This document shows positions 7,016 through 17,352 of a DNA stretch of 64,000 nucleotides, one piece after another. The translations under genes and the position numbers were made by a program. Within the stretch, counting starts at the first letter, position 1, and every line of letters starts with the position of its first letter. This DNA is from Methylotenera sp. (GTDB lineage Bacteria > Pseudomonadota > Gammaproteobacteria > Burkholderiales > Methylophilaceae), in NCBI GenBank assembly GCA_021732365.1, contig JAKFVD010000020.1:83815-147814 (forward strand), read 5' to 3'. The notes under the pieces were generated by a model. It was not told the origin of the DNA and did not search any database. It worked only from the letters and a program-made list of their open reading frames with translations.

Positions 7016-10000
7016 TTAGTTAAGTGTCCGAATTTCTTGAACGTTGATCTCTTGTATAAAGTTTTTCATGATATCTATTTGAAATTGACTGGAAAATTGC
7101 CGCATCAGTTCTACAAAAGCCAAATAACTGGGATCGATTAAAAGAATTTCGTCCAGCTTACCATTAATGCCTTTGATGTAACCCAGATTAACGAGCGCGA
7201 GCAGCTCTGTTAATGTTTTTTCTGGCGGCATAATCATTTTGGTATGGTCGCTCACACTTTCAGGATTTTGCAATAAATTTTCGACAACATCTGTATTTGT
7301 TATCCACTCTAGATTCAACCGATCGCCCAGCCAGTTGAGTAATTCTTCTACACTTACTGGCTTGACGATAAAATCTTCACTGGCAATGCCTGCTGCATTT
7401 TCAAGATTTTTATCATAAGCATTGGCAGAAACGATACCAATTGGAATATGCGATTGGTGTACTTTGCGGATAATATAAGCGGCTTCCCAGCCATCCATCA
7501 CTGGCATGGCTAAATCCATCAAAATAATATCTGGGTTAAACGATTCGTAAATATCCAAACACTCTTTACCAGTGGCTGCTTGCGCCATTTCAAACCCCAG
7601 AGGCGCCAAAATATTCACCAATAGCTCGCGGTCTACTTGTTCATTATCGACAACCAAAATTTTGCGTCTTGCGCCGAGATACGTCACGCGGTTGGCAAAA
7701 ACACTGGGTTCTATTTCTTCTGAATGATGCACTTGCGATAAAAACAGTCGAATCTGAAATGTGGTTCCTTTGCCAATTTCACTGGTAAAGTTTAGCTCGC
7801 CCCCCATTAACTCTGTCAGTAATTTACTAATGGTCAAGCCAAGCCCTGTGCCGCCAATATTGATTTGGTTGGCCGCACTACCGCGTGAAAATGGCTCAAA
7901 TATTTTGTTATATTCAGCACGCGTAATACCAGGCCCAGTATCTTGAATTTCAATATAGGCAAGCTCTCTTACATAACGCACACGAAAAGTAATCGTGCCT
8001 GCCTTAGTAAATTTCACCGCATTGCCCAATATATTAATTAATATTTGCGTTAACCTTTTTTGGTCTGCTTTCACAACTGCGGGCAATTCGCCTATGGCCT
8101 CATATTTAAAACTCAATCCTTTATTACGCGCCTGTAACTCAAACATACTGACAATTTGGCTGATAAATTCTGGAAATTTAATCGGTTTAATATCAAAAGT
8201 AAGCTTGCCACTTTCAATACGCGCAATGTCTAAAGTGCCTTCAATCAGTGATAACAAATGCTCGCCACTGCGCCGCACAACTTTGATGGCATGCTTGCGA
8301 TGCAGCGGGATTGAGCTGTCGTTATCCAGCAATTGTGCATAGCCCAAAATGCTATTGAGCGGGGTTCTGAGCTCATGGCTAATACCTGTGATATAGCGAC
8401 TTTTGGCTTGATTCGCTTGCTCTGCAAGATGTCTGGCAAGCTGTAATTCGTTATCGGTTTGTTTGTGCAAATCAATCTCGCGCAGTAAAAGCCCCGTTTG
8501 GCGATTGGATTCTTCTTGTGCTACGCGACGACTTTCGGTAGTTAACACTAACCACCAGGCAATAATGCCACTGGCAAAAACTAAAGCGCCAAAGACTTTT
8601 AAATAGCCCGCTTGTAATTGCGGCAATAAAGTAGAAGCATTTGCCTCAAGCGTTGAAGTCTCATGAAAGTAAATTAATCCTAGCATGCCGCCAAAAAAAG
8701 CCAGCGCAATAAACATCAATAAAAGATAATGCGCTACCCCACCTTTTAAATGTGGCCACAGCCATTTGGGCGACAGAAACTTACTGGTACTCAGCCATTG
8801 CTGCGATAAGCTTGCGTGCGGCTTGCACGCATCGTTACAACGCGCATCCAAGCAACAGCAAAGTGAGCAAATAGCACCTTGATAAGCAGGGCAATGTGCT
8901 AAATCTTCCGTTTCATAATCACGCTCACAAATTACACATTTTTGTGTACGCATTTTTGCGGGAAAAGCGTATTTAGTACGCGCAACATAGTATTTTCCGC
9001 CAGTGAGCCATGCGATAAGTGGCGATGTAACCAAAGCGGTAATGAATGCGATAAATGAAGAGAATGCTTTGATTTCACTGCCAAATATGCCTGTAAATGC
9101 AGCGATAGAAAGTGCTGAAGCCAAAAACATTGCACCGACTCCCACTGGATTAATGTCATACAAATACGCACGCCTGAACTCGATTCCTTTAGGGCTTAAA
9201 CCCAACGGTTTATTAATGACCAAATCGGCTACCACTGCGGTTATCCATGCAATAGCAATATTGGAATAAAGCCCTAGCACTTGTTCTAGTGCTTTAAATA
9301 CATCCAGCTCCATTAACATAATGGCAATAATTGCGTTAAATACCACCCAAACTACCCGGCCAGGGTGGCTATGGGTGAGCCTTGCAAAAAAATTAGACCA
9401 AGCCAGCGAGCCTGCATAAGCATTGGTCATATTGATTTTAACTTGAGAAATCACCACAAAAAAAGTAGTGACCGCCAGCGCAACTTCGTATGAATTAAAT
9501 GCGTAGCCAAACCCTACCAAATACATATGCGTGGGGTTAACCGCCTGCTGAAACGACATATCACTTTGAATAACCAAATACGCTAAAAGTACGCCTCCTA
9601 GCATTTTTGCCATACCTAAAAAAATCCAACCAGGTCCTGCCATTAATACGCCTAAATTCCAGCGCCAGCGGTTTTTTTCAGTTTTTTCGGGCATAAACCT
9701 TAAAAAGTCTACTTGTTCACCAATTTGGGGAATTAATGCCACACCAACAGCAGTTGCTGCACCAAACATGAGCAGATTAAATTCGCCTGTGCCGCCACCT
9801 GCCCCAGCAGAAGTGCCAGAAAACTGTAATAATTTAGCGATAATCTCAGGATCGTGATGCAGCACCGCAATAAACGGCAGGCACATCAATATCAGCCAAA
9901 TGGGTTGCGTAATCATTTGTATACGGCTAATTAATGTCACGCCATGTGTCACCAGTGGCACAACCACCAACGCACTCACTAAATAGCCAATGTATAAAGG

Positions 10001-10498
10001 CATATGAAAATATAGCTCAAGCGCATAGGCCATAATCGCTGCTTCTAGCGAAAATAAAATAAAGGTAAACGAAGCATAGATGAAGGATGAAATCGTAGAG
10101 CCAATGTAGCCGAAACCCGCACCACGCGTCAGCAAATCCATGTCTAGCCCATATTTTGCAGCGTAATAACCAATGGGCAAACCTGTTAAAAATATAATAA
10201 CGCCCACAGCAAGAATCGCCCACAGCGCATTAATTACCCCATAATTAACAGCAATTGTGCCGCCAATTGCTTCTAATACTAAAAACGAAATAGCACCTAA
10301 AGCAGTGTTAGAAACGCGTAATATTGACCATTTGCGGAACGAGCGTGGTGTAAACCGAAGTGCGTAGTCTTCGATGCTTTCGTTTGCTACCCATGTATTG
10401 TAATCACGACGAATTTTAACAATGCGCTGTGTGGGTTCAGCATTATTTTGTGCAGCATCCGCAATATTCACTGTCTTTAATTCAACCCCATCTATCAT
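7016..10498 (-). CDS. NCS1-type permease fused to hybrid histidine kinase
   Basis: About 1,160 residues. Residues ~40-510 form a complete purine/cytosine-permease (NCS1) module with about 12 hydrophobic helices. A cysteine-rich linker follows (nine Cys at ~521-561: CVIC, CSLCCC, CNDAC), probably metal-binding. Two more helices (~592-615, ~637-655) lead to a HisKA domain (phospho-His ~708 in GISHELRTPLNS), an HATPase domain (N box ILINILGNAVKF, DTGPGI, GGTGLGL) and a receiver (Asp ~995 in DIILMDLAMP). Frame extends to a GTG at 10507, but ATG at 10498 has the better ribosome site (AGGTG). It probably senses an imported or bound N-compound such as urea, an amide or a nucleobase; the ligand is unknown. 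Confidence 0.9.
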   Translation of the reverse strand: MIDGVELKTVNIADAAQNNAEPTQRIVKIRRDYNTWVANESIEDYALRFTPRSFRKWSILRVSNTALGAISFLVLEAIGGTIAVNYGVINALWAILAVGVIIFLTGLPIGYYAAKYGLDMDLLTRGAGFGYIGSTISSFIYASFTFILFSLEAAIMAYALELYFHMPLYIGYLVSALVVVPLVTHGVTLISRIQMITQPIWLILMCLPFIAVLHHDPEIIAKLLQFSGTSAGAGGGTGEFNLLMFGAATAVGVALIPQIGEQVDFLRFMPEKTEKNRWRWNLGVLMAGPGWIFLGMAKMLGGVLLAYLVIQSDMSFQQAVNPTHMYLVGFGYAFNSYEVALAVTTFFVVISQVKINMTNAYAGSLAWSNFFARLTHSHPGRVVWVVFNAIIAIMLMELDVFKALEQVLGLYSNIAIAWITAVVADLVINKPLGLSPKGIEFRRAYLYDINPVGVGAMFLASALSIAAFTGIFGSEIKAFSSFIAFITALVTSPLIAWLTGGKYYVARTKYAFPAKMRTQKCVICERDYETEDLAHCPAYQGAICSLCCCLDARCNDACKPHASLSQQWLSTSKFLSPKWLWPHLKGGVAHYLLLMFIALAFFGGMLGLIYFHETSTLEANASTLLPQLQAGYLKVFGALVFASGIIAWWLVLTTESRRVAQEESNRQTGLLLREIDLHKQTDNELQLARHLAEQANQAKSRYITGISHELRTPLNSILGYAQLLDNDSSIPLHRKHAIKVVRRSGEHLLSLIEGTLDIARIESGKLTFDIKPIKFPEFISQIVSMFELQARNKGLSFKYEAIGELPAVVKADQKRLTQILINILGNAVKFTKAGTITFRVRYVRELAYIEIQDTGPGITRAEYNKIFEPFSRGSAANQINIGGTGLGLTISKLLTELMGGELNFTSEIGKGTTFQIRLFLSQVHHSEEIEPSVFANRVTYLGARRKILVVDNEQVDRELLVNILAPLGFEMAQAATGKECLDIYESFNPDIILMDLAMPVMDGWEAAYIIRKVHQSHIPIGIVSANAYDKNLENAAGIASEDFIVKPVSVEELLNWLGDRLNLEWITNTDVVENLLQNPESVSDHTKMIMPPEKTLTELLALVNLGYIKGINGKLDEILLIDPSYLAFVELMRQFSSQFQIDIMKNFIQEINVQEIRTLN

Positions 10499-10573
10499 TA
10501 TCATCACCTAATAATGCGCTTAATCTATATATGACAGCAACAACCGTACCACAGGTTAAAATTACCCTTTTTA

Positions 10574-10618
10574 ATGATAGTTAAAATCACGCTGCAAATC
10601 TGTACGCAGTTTTGCGTA
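10574..10618 (-). promoter_or_regulatory. Operator and promoter of the permease-kinase operon
   Basis: The palindrome TACGCAGTTTTGCGTA (10603-10618) lies 23 bp before a -10-like TATCAT (10579 down to 10574) reading toward the kinase. This is the same geometry as at fmdA and the porin. The operator centre would be at about -43.5, a class II activator position, and no good -35 is visible. Autoregulation is inferred. Confidence 0.65.
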
Positions 10619-10647
10619 TTACCATCCTTTGATTGCCCAACTATTAT
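10603..10647 (+). promoter_or_regulatory. Operator and promoter of the TonB receptor
   Basis: Uses the same perfect palindrome as the divergent kinase (10603-10618). TATTAT (10642-10647) lies exactly 23 bp downstream of it in the opposite direction, so one operator could drive both genes. This ties the receptor to the amide/urea regulon. Confidence 0.65.
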
Positions 10648-10676
10648 CATCAACGTGTAATTTAGTGACTATTTTT

Positions 10677-12746
10677 ATGGTCAAACAACCATTCTTTCTT
10701 TATACAAATACAAGATTATTGCTTTTAACTGCTCTGTTTAAGAGTGCGAGCGTGTTTGCTGAGTCATTCAATCTTGAAGAAATTCAACTCATAGAAGTTA
10801 AAGTCACTGCCGTTCGCGAAAATTTAATCGGCGTTGTGGATACCGCCAGTGAAGGTGTGATTAGCAATCAGCGCATCAGCAATCTTCCGCTTTCTCGCCC
10901 TGGTGAAGTGTTAGAGCAAGTGCCAGGGCTTATTGTCAGCCAGCATTCTGGCGATGGCAAAGCCAATCAGTATTATCTACGCGGTTTTAATCTTGACCAT
11001 GGCACTGATTTTGCCGTGTGGTTAGATGGCATGCCGCTGAACATGCCTACTCATGCGCATGGCCAAGGCTATATTGATTCTAATTGGTTAATGCCAGAAC
11101 TGATTGATAGTTTGGAGTTTAAAAAAGGCGCTTATCATGCGGAACAGGGTGATTTTTCCGCGGCTGGCTCAACGCATCTGCATTACGCCACCGCATTACC
11201 ACAGTCAATCGCCAAGCTCACAGTGGGCAGCTACGGCTTTCAACGTTTGTTTAATGCAAGCTCAGAAGCTATCGCAGATGGTCAATTTTTGTACGCTATA
11301 GAGGCTCAAGGTTATGACGGCGCTTGGGATAACAGCCAAAATCTTAAAAAATTCAATGGCTTGTTGCGTTACAGCGCTGGCACTGAAGAACGTGGCTGGA
11401 CTGTCACCGCGATGGGTTATGATTCAACATGGGATGCCACCGACCAAGTTCCAAAACGTGCGATTAATGCTGGTTTAATCGGCCGCTTTGGCGCAATTGA
11501 TGCTACGGATGGCGGCGAAACTAGTCGATATAGTCTATCTGCAGAATGGCATGACGACACGTGGCAAGCCAATGTTTATGCGATTCATTACAAACTGGAT
11601 TTATTTTCTAACTTTACCTACTTTTTAGATGACCCGATAAATGGCGACCAATTTGAACAAGCAGACAAACGCAATGTACTTGGCGGTACAGTTAAACGCA
11701 GCTTTAACGCCAATATTGCAGGCTTAGAAACCAGCCATCAAATCGGCCTACAAGGCCGTTATGATGACATTGATCATGTTGGCTTGTATCGTACTGTAGC
11801 GCGCCAACGCTTAAGCACAACCAGAGAAGACGCTGTAAAACAAGCTAGTGTTGGTTTATGGTGGCAAGGCAACTGGCAACTTCTAACAAATCTGCGCGCC
11901 AGCGCTGGTTTACGTCAAGATATTTATCACTTTGATATTGAGAGCAATATCGCTGAAAACTCGGGCAAAGCGCACAGTAATATTTTCAGCCCAAAACTGG
12001 GTTTAGCTTGGCAAACATCCAAACAACACGAGTTTTATGTCAACTGGGGACGTGGTTTTCACAGCAATGATGGTCGTGGCTCCACTATTCGGGTTGATCC
12101 CGTTTCTGGCGACCCAGCTGAAAAAGTGAACCCGCTAGTAAAAGCGATCAGCAAAGAATTAGGCTGGCGAGCCAATACTGTTGGTAACTGGCAAACAACA
12201 TTGGCATTATTCCAGCTGGATATTGATTCGGAATTATTATTTATTGGTGATGCTGGCGCCACAGAAGCCAGCCGCCCTAGCCGCAGAGTGGGTATAGAAT
12301 GGACAAACTATATTCCAATCAACAGCTGGAGTTATATTGATGCCGACTTCGCGATTGCGCGTGCGCGTTTTGGGGATTCGGATGTAGTGGGTGATTATAT
12401 TCCGGGTTCTATCGCCAAAACGGCTTCTATCGGCATTGCCATCAATCACCCAAGCGGCTGGTCTGGCTCTACACGTTTTCGATATTTTGGGCCGCGCGCG
12501 TTAATTGAAGATAACAGTGTGAAATCCAGCAGCTCTTTACTGACCAACTCGCGCGTCGCTTACCAATTTAGCTCTAAGGTAAATCTGGCTTTAGATATAT
12601 TCAATATATTTGACCGCAAAGTATCGGATATTGATTATCTGTATACATCGCGCTTGCAAAATGAGGCGACACAAGGCGTTGAAGATATTCATACTCACCC
12701 TGCCGAGCCAAGAATGGCGAGGCTTAGCTTGATACTTAACTATTAA
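10677..12746 (+). CDS. TonB-dependent outer-membrane receptor
   Basis: About 689 residues from ATG 10677 (a TTG at 10629 would add 16 residues but places no better signal). A signal peptide is visible (MVKQPFFLYTNTRLLLLTAL ... VFA). The plug domain follows (~50-170, with LPGEVLEQVPGL-like RPGEVLEQVPGLIVSQ and YYLRGFNLDHG), then a 22-strand-type barrel ending in the aromatic terminus RLSLILNY. It takes up a substrate energised by TonB. The substrate is not evident. It shares an operator with the permease-kinase and faces hupE and the urease genes, so a nickel complex or a nitrogenous ligand is possible (inference). Confidence 0.88.
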   Translation: MVKQPFFLYTNTRLLLLTALFKSASVFAESFNLEEIQLIEVKVTAVRENLIGVVDTASEGVISNQRISNLPLSRPGEVLEQVPGLIVSQHSGDGKANQYYLRGFNLDHGTDFAVWLDGMPLNMPTHAHGQGYIDSNWLMPELIDSLEFKKGAYHAEQGDFSAAGSTHLHYATALPQSIAKLTVGSYGFQRLFNASSEAIADGQFLYAIEAQGYDGAWDNSQNLKKFNGLLRYSAGTEERGWTVTAMGYDSTWDATDQVPKRAINAGLIGRFGAIDATDGGETSRYSLSAEWHDDTWQANVYAIHYKLDLFSNFTYFLDDPINGDQFEQADKRNVLGGTVKRSFNANIAGLETSHQIGLQGRYDDIDHVGLYRTVARQRLSTTREDAVKQASVGLWWQGNWQLLTNLRASAGLRQDIYHFDIESNIAENSGKAHSNIFSPKLGLAWQTSKQHEFYVNWGRGFHSNDGRGSTIRVDPVSGDPAEKVNPLVKAISKELGWRANTVGNWQTTLALFQLDIDSELLFIGDAGATEASRPSRRVGIEWTNYIPINSWSYIDADFAIARARFGDSDVVGDYIPGSIAKTASIGIAINHPSGWSGSTRFRYFGPRALIEDNSVKSSSSLLTNSRVAYQFSSKVNLALDIFNIFDRKVSDIDYLYTSRLQNEATQGVEDIHTHPAEPRMARLSLILNY

Positions 12747-12772
12747 ACTTAACCAATAAATTTGCTTAAATT

Positions 12773-13363
12773 TTACGCAATTAATAAATATCCACCTACT
12801 AGCATCATTCCTAAAGCCAAACCATTCTGTAGCCATTTAGTGAGTTGAGCGCGTTGCGAATTCAACAAAGAACCAAGCAACAAACCTGCGCCATGTAATA
12901 GCGTGGTCGCGAGCAACATGCCGCTTAATGCAGCGTAGCTTTGCTGCGAATGTAGCTCAACCCCGTGTGCCATACCGTGGAATACGGCGAATATCGCCAC
13001 AATGCCGATGCGGCTGATGGCTGGAATGGGTAGATTGATCGCCAATAATAATCCCATTGCCATCACACTGGCGGCGATGGCGGTTTCTACACCAGAAAAT
13101 GTAACGCCTGCCAAACCCATTACTGCACCAATAGTCATGCTGGCAAGAAAGGTTAGCGGCAATTGCCAGCGCGCTTTTCCGCCCAATTTGCTGGCCCAGA
13201 TACCAATTGCCAGCATCACCAATAGATGGTCCCAACCGGTTAATGGATGTATAAAACCTGCGTACGCACTTGCGAAATTATTTCCAACTAAATCGTGCCC
13301 AGGGTGTGCAGAAACCACGCCGGAAAGTCCTACTAACAAAATACTTAACACTATTTTTCTCAT
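12773..13363 (-). CDS. hupE: HupE/UreJ-type nickel permease
   Basis: 196 residues. A signal-like N-terminus (MRKIVLSILLVGLSGVVSA) is followed by HPGHD and six hydrophobic helices. The family motif HPLTGWDHLLVMLAIGIWA (near residue 38) and FHGMAHGVE (near 108) supply the conserved His/Asp metal ligands. It is the last gene of the ure cluster, 31 bases after ureG, and is expected to bring in Ni2+ for urease. It is convergent with the TonB receptor. The distinction between HupE and UreJ naming is arbitrary. Confidence 0.92.
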   Translation of the reverse strand: MRKIVLSILLVGLSGVVSAHPGHDLVGNNFASAYAGFIHPLTGWDHLLVMLAIGIWASKLGGKARWQLPLTFLASMTIGAVMGLAGVTFSGVETAIAASVMAMGLLLAINLPIPAISRIGIVAIFAVFHGMAHGVELHSQQSYAALSGMLLATTLLHGAGLLLGSLLNSQRAQLTKWLQNGLALGMMLVGGYLLIA

Positions 13364-13394
13364 GATTTTTCCTTAAATATCAGTCGCCAAAAAC

Positions 13395-14057
13395 TTAATC
13401 CTGCATTAAGCCCTGTTTTTTAATAAATTGCACAATTTCTTCCAAGCCTTGGCCCGTTTTTAGATTGGTAAAAATAAAGGGTCGCTCGCCACGCATTTTT
13501 TTCGCATCTCTGTCCATTACTTCCAGCGATGCGCCCACCATGGGCGCTAAATCAATCTTATTGATAATCAGTAAATCAGACTTAGTAATACCAGGCCCAC
13601 CCTTGCGTGGTATCTTTTCGCCTGCGGCCACGTCGATCATGTAAATCGTTAAATCGGATAATTCTGGGCTGAAAGTCGCGGCTAAATTATCACCACCACT
13701 TTCAACGAACACGATATCCAAACCAGCAAAACGTTTGCACAGTTGTGCCACCGCTTCCAAATTCATGGATGCATCTTCGCGAATCGCCGTATGTGGGCAA
13801 CCGCCTGTTTCAACACCAATAATGCGCTCTGGCGCTAGCGCTTCATTACGCGTTAAAAATTCAGCGTCTTCTTTAGTATAAATATCGTTGGTCACCACGG
13901 CGATATTCAGTTCATCACGCAAGCGTTTGCAAAGTGATAGCGTAAGTGCGGTTTTGCCAGAGCCAACCGGGCCGCCGATACCGACACGTAAGGGTTCTAC
14001 TGATGACTGTGATGATGAATTTAAATTGTCTTGTGATATTTCTGCGGGTTTATTCAT
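13395..14057 (-). CDS. ureG: Urease accessory GTPase UreG
   Basis: 220 residues. A SIMIBI-class GTPase that powers nickel insertion into urease with UreD/F/E. The P-loop [13 protein letters not shown] lies near residue 26, the metal-binding Cys-Pro-His is in [19 protein letters not shown], the ESGGDNL block is intact, and the guanine-specificity motif is INKIDLA. The length is usual. An extra ~22-residue Asn/Ser-rich N-terminus precedes the P-loop. It follows ureF by 25 bases. Confidence 0.96.
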   Translation of the reverse strand: MNKPAEISQDNLNSSSQSSVEPLRVGIGGPVGSGKTALTLSLCKRLRDELNIAVVTNDIYTKEDAEFLTRNEALAPERIIGVETGGCPHTAIREDASMNLEAVAQLCKRFAGLDIVFVESGGDNLAATFSPELSDLTIYMIDVAAGEKIPRKGGPGITKSDLLIINKIDLAPMVGASLEVMDRDAKKMRGERPFIFTNLKTGQGLEEIVQFIKKQGLMQD

Positions 14058-14082
14058 ACTATTTTTATCCGATGTTAATACG

Positions 14083-14796
14083 TTATGACCTAAATAATCG
14101 ACTATATTGTGTTTCGTGGCGGCATCCAGCGATGCTAAGCCCAGGTGTAAAATTACTGATTTCAGTGTCCTCTAACTGCATCGCGCCAGCGACGATTTCC
14201 GGCAATAGCGCACCCAACTCCAGTAATATTTTCTGCCCTGCAACCTGACCAAGCGGCACTGTTTTCATGGCGGCACTTACTTGATTCTCTACCCAAGACC
14301 AAGCATACGAATGCAACATATCTTGCGAAGAAATTGTCCATTGGTGTGTGATGCCAGCATAAACTGTAGGAAAAGCAGGGTTAACTAAATCGTTAATCTT
14401 AAGCATAAAATCGCTTGGCAAACTGTCCAAATCGTTTAATAAACGGCATAAGGAATAGCCCATTTGCCGCGTTTCTGCCAGCGCTTCGCTCGTATCTCGA
14501 CCTGCCTGAAAATACGTGTCCCAATCTCTTACTGCTGCTAAATCATCGTCTTGCCATGCCTGATATTGCCGATAAAGCACTGGCAATTCATACCGACCTT
14601 GGTAAATCATCAGCGCATCACTGATCCAGATTTTTGCGCTGACTAAATCATGCACTTCACCACATTCAATCGCCCATTCAAGCCCTTGCGAATAACTATA
14701 AGCACCCACGGGCAACATTGGGCTAGCCAATTGCAACAAACGACTTAACGCTATATTTGAGGCAAAATTTTGTGGGTTTGTGTTTTGCGTAAGCAT
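14083..14796 (-). CDS. ureF: Urease accessory protein UreF
   Basis: 237 residues, mostly alpha-helical. It acts in the UreD-F-G apo-urease activation complex as the partner that binds UreG. The family signatures seen are [20 protein letters not shown] near the N-terminus and [19 protein letters not shown] near residue 175. It lies between ureE (18-base gap) and ureG. Confidence 0.95.
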   Translation of the reverse strand: MLTQNTNPQNFASNIALSRLLQLASPMLPVGAYSYSQGLEWAIECGEVHDLVSAKIWISDALMIYQGRYELPVLYRQYQAWQDDDLAAVRDWDTYFQAGRDTSEALAETRQMGYSLCRLLNDLDSLPSDFMLKINDLVNPAFPTVYAGITHQWTISSQDMLHSYAWSWVENQVSAAMKTVPLGQVAGQKILLELGALLPEIVAGAMQLEDTEISNFTPGLSIAGCRHETQYSRLFRS

Positions 14797-14814
14797 ATTT
14801 AATTAACAGTCTAA

Positions 14815-15315
14815 TTAACCATGTCGGCGTAAGCGTGCAGATGGCAATCTAGAAAAATTATCTTGAGCATCATGATGCTTGTGTCCGCCACCATAAGCGC
14901 CCGCTTCAGGCTCAAATGGCGCGAGCTGGTCAATCGTCGTCATGCCAAGCCCGATTAACATTTCTTTCAGCACATGGTCTTGCTCTAAACGCAGCCAGCC
15001 ATCACCTACTTGCAAAGGCACATGCCGATTACCCAAATGGTAAGCCGCGCACATCAATGCCTGCTGCGTTTCAGCTTTTACATCCGTTACGGGTTGTTCA
15101 GCCGCAACGATTTGCACTACTTTTCCGTCTTCTGCTTTAAGCAAATCGCCACCTCGCAGAATCGTGCCACGATCCAACATTAACGCCGCTTCGATGCCTG
15201 ATTTTAAGGTGACACGCAAACGGCTTTTTTTCCTTAAATCGAATGGCAAGACTAAGTAATCATCAATCGGATGCGCTAGATTGATTGCGGGTAAACGTTG
15301 GGTGATATTCAGCAT
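14815..15315 (-). CDS. ureE: Urease nickel metallochaperone UreE
   Basis: 166 residues. The N-terminal peptide-binding-like domain (LPFDLRKKSRLRVTLKSG) is followed by a metal-binding domain with AAYHLGNRHVPLQ, the conserved His at the dimer nickel site. The C-terminus contains a short His cluster (GGGHKHHD) that can bind extra nickel. It lies between ureC (8-base gap) and ureF. Confidence 0.95.
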   Translation of the reverse strand: MLNITQRLPAINLAHPIDDYLVLPFDLRKKSRLRVTLKSGIEAALMLDRGTILRGGDLLKAEDGKVVQIVAAEQPVTDVKAETQQALMCAAYHLGNRHVPLQVGDGWLRLEQDHVLKEMLIGLGMTTIDQLAPFEPEAGAYGGGHKHHDAQDNFSRLPSARLRRHG

Positions 15316-15323
15316 AAATAATA

Positions 15324-17027
15324 TTAAAACAAGAAATAACGTTGCGCCATCGGCAAAATACTGGCGGGTTCGCAGGCCAATAAAATACCATCAGCGCGCA
15401 CGATATAGGTTTCTGGGTCTACATCGATTTTCGGCATCCAACCATTATGAATCATATCGGCTTTTCTGACCGTACGCGTGCCGCTTACAGGTACTAAGGT
15501 TTTATTTAGACCAAGCGCCTGCACTTCAGGATTTTTCAATCCCGCTTGCGATACAAAAGTAACAGAGGTTTTTAAGCCGCCGCCATAAGCACCAAACATA
15601 TGGCGATAATGCACAGGCTGCGGGGTTGGGATAGATGCATTCGGGTCGCCCATTGCCGCGGCGGCGATCATGCCGCCTTTTAAAATAATGGATGGTTTGA
15701 CACCAAAAAACGCAGGTCGCCACAGTACCAAATCGGCTAGCTTACCTACCTCAATTGAGCCGACCGTATCGGCGATACCATGTGTTAAGGCAGGATTAAT
15801 CGTATATTTGGCGATATAACGTTTGACGCGAAAATTGTCGTTGCGTGCTGAATCTTCTGCTAACGCGCCGCGCTGCACTTTCATTTTATGTGCTGTTTGC
15901 CAAGTGCGGATTACCACTTCCCCCACTCTGCCCATGGCTTGCGAGTCAGATGACATCATGGAAAACGCGCCTAAATCATGCAAAATATCTTCTGCCGCAA
16001 TGGTTTCACGGCGGATGCGGCTTTCGGCGAATGCGATATCTTCTGCAATCGCAGGGTCTAAATGATGGCAAACCATTAACATATCCAAATGCTCATCGAT
16101 GGTATTGACGGTAAATGGTCGCGTTGGATTAGTGGATGATGGCAACACATTGGCATAACCAGCGGCTTTGATAATATCCGGCGCATGCCCGCCGCCTGCA
16201 CCTTCTGTATGAAAAGTATGAATGGTGCGATCTTTGAACGCGGCAATCGTGGTTTCTACAAAGCCGGATTCATTCAAGGTATCGGAGTGAATCGCCACCT
16301 GCACGTCCATTTCTTCTGCCACATTTAGGCAGTTATCAATGGCGGCTGGCGTTGTGCCCCAGTCTTCATGCAGCTTAAGGCCGATCACGCCCGCTTCGAC
16401 TTGTTCGCGAATAGGCTCTGGCAAACTGACGTTGCCTTTGCCTAAAAAACCCAGATTCATGGGAAAAGCATCTGCCGCCTGCAACATGCGATGAATATGC
16501 CATGGCCCTGGCGTACAGGTGGTGGCAAATGTGCCAGTCGCTGGGCCTGTGCCGCCGCCCAGCATGGTCGTCACGCCCGACATCAGTGCCTCTTCGATTT
16601 GCTGCGGGCAGATAAAGTGGATATGCGAATCGATACCGCCTGCCGTCACAATCATGCCCTCACCAGCGATGATTTCGGTACCAGCACCAATTGGTATCGT
16701 CACTGCTGGCTGAATGTCCGGATTGCCTGCTTTGCCAATGGCAGAGATGCGCCCATTTTTAAGCCCGATATCCGCTTTAACAATGCCCCAATGATCAATA
16801 ATCAAAGCATTGGTAATCACCGTATCAGCCACATCTTTTGCACATAACTGGCTCTGACCCATACCATCGCGAATGACTTTACCGCCGCCAAATTTTACTT
16901 CTTCGCCGTAGATGGTGTAGTCTTTTTCTACTTCAATCCATAAATCGGTATCTGCCAGCCGCATTCTATCGCCCGTGGTTGGGCCGAACATTTCTGCATA
17001 AGCGCGTTTATCTACACTGAGGCTCAT
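15324..17027 (-). CDS. ureC: Urease alpha subunit UreC
   Basis: 567 residues, the usual length. The catalytic subunit hydrolyses urea to ammonia and carbamate at a di-nickel centre. Ligands seen: His pair in [14 protein letters not shown], the carbamylated Lys in [12 protein letters not shown], further His in [12 protein letters not shown] and [12 protein letters not shown], the flap-region catalytic His in MVCHHLDP, and the Asp in [14 protein letters not shown]. All key residues are intact, so the enzyme should be active. Its start overlaps the ureB stop by 4 bases. Confidence 0.98.
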   Translation of the reverse strand: MSLSVDKRAYAEMFGPTTGDRMRLADTDLWIEVEKDYTIYGEEVKFGGGKVIRDGMGQSQLCAKDVADTVITNALIIDHWGIVKADIGLKNGRISAIGKAGNPDIQPAVTIPIGAGTEIIAGEGMIVTAGGIDSHIHFICPQQIEEALMSGVTTMLGGGTGPATGTFATTCTPGPWHIHRMLQAADAFPMNLGFLGKGNVSLPEPIREQVEAGVIGLKLHEDWGTTPAAIDNCLNVAEEMDVQVAIHSDTLNESGFVETTIAAFKDRTIHTFHTEGAGGGHAPDIIKAAGYANVLPSSTNPTRPFTVNTIDEHLDMLMVCHHLDPAIAEDIAFAESRIRRETIAAEDILHDLGAFSMMSSDSQAMGRVGEVVIRTWQTAHKMKVQRGALAEDSARNDNFRVKRYIAKYTINPALTHGIADTVGSIEVGKLADLVLWRPAFFGVKPSIILKGGMIAAAAMGDPNASIPTPQPVHYRHMFGAYGGGLKTSVTFVSQAGLKNPEVQALGLNKTLVPVSGTRTVRKADMIHNGWMPKIDVDPETYIVRADGILLACEPASILPMAQRYFLF

Positions 17028-17332
17028 TTCAATGCCCCCATGACCTTGCCTGAAAACCCATACACTTTTTGGTCACCTGCTAATTCGACTAATTGCACAG
17101 CACGCGTTTGGCCAGGCTCAAAACGCACAGCGGTTCCTGCGGCGATATCCAGCCTGAAACCATAAGCACGTTTACGCTCAAAACTTAACGCTTCATTTGT
17201 CTCAAAAAAATGAAAATGCGAACCGACTTGTATCGGTCTGTCACCGCTATTCGCCACGTCTATCGTAATCGATTCACGATCCACGTTTAAACTGATTTCA
17301 CCTGCTTCGATAAGCATTTCGCCTGGAATCAT
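17024..17332 (-). CDS. ureB: Urease beta subunit UreB
   Basis: 102 residues. A structural subunit of the (UreABC)3 urease. It starts [16 protein letters not shown] and contains the conserved block [18 protein letters not shown] with [18 protein letters not shown]. It overlaps ureC by 4 bases but is separated from ureA by 146 bases holding an inverted-repeat element, which is unusual because ureA and ureB are normally adjacent or fused. Its own ribosome site is weak. Confidence 0.97.
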   Translation of the reverse strand: MIPGEMLIEAGEISLNVDRESITIDVANSGDRPIQVGSHFHFFETNEALSFERKRAYGFRLDIAAGTAVRFEPGQTRAVQLVELAGDQKVYGFSGKVMGALK

Positions 17333-17352
17333 TTCTTTAGCCTTTTAAATTA

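Noticed and set aside
12957..13376. ORFs on both strands overlapping hupE
   Set aside because: Out-of-frame readings of hupE; the HupE frame has the signal sequence and metal-binding motifs.
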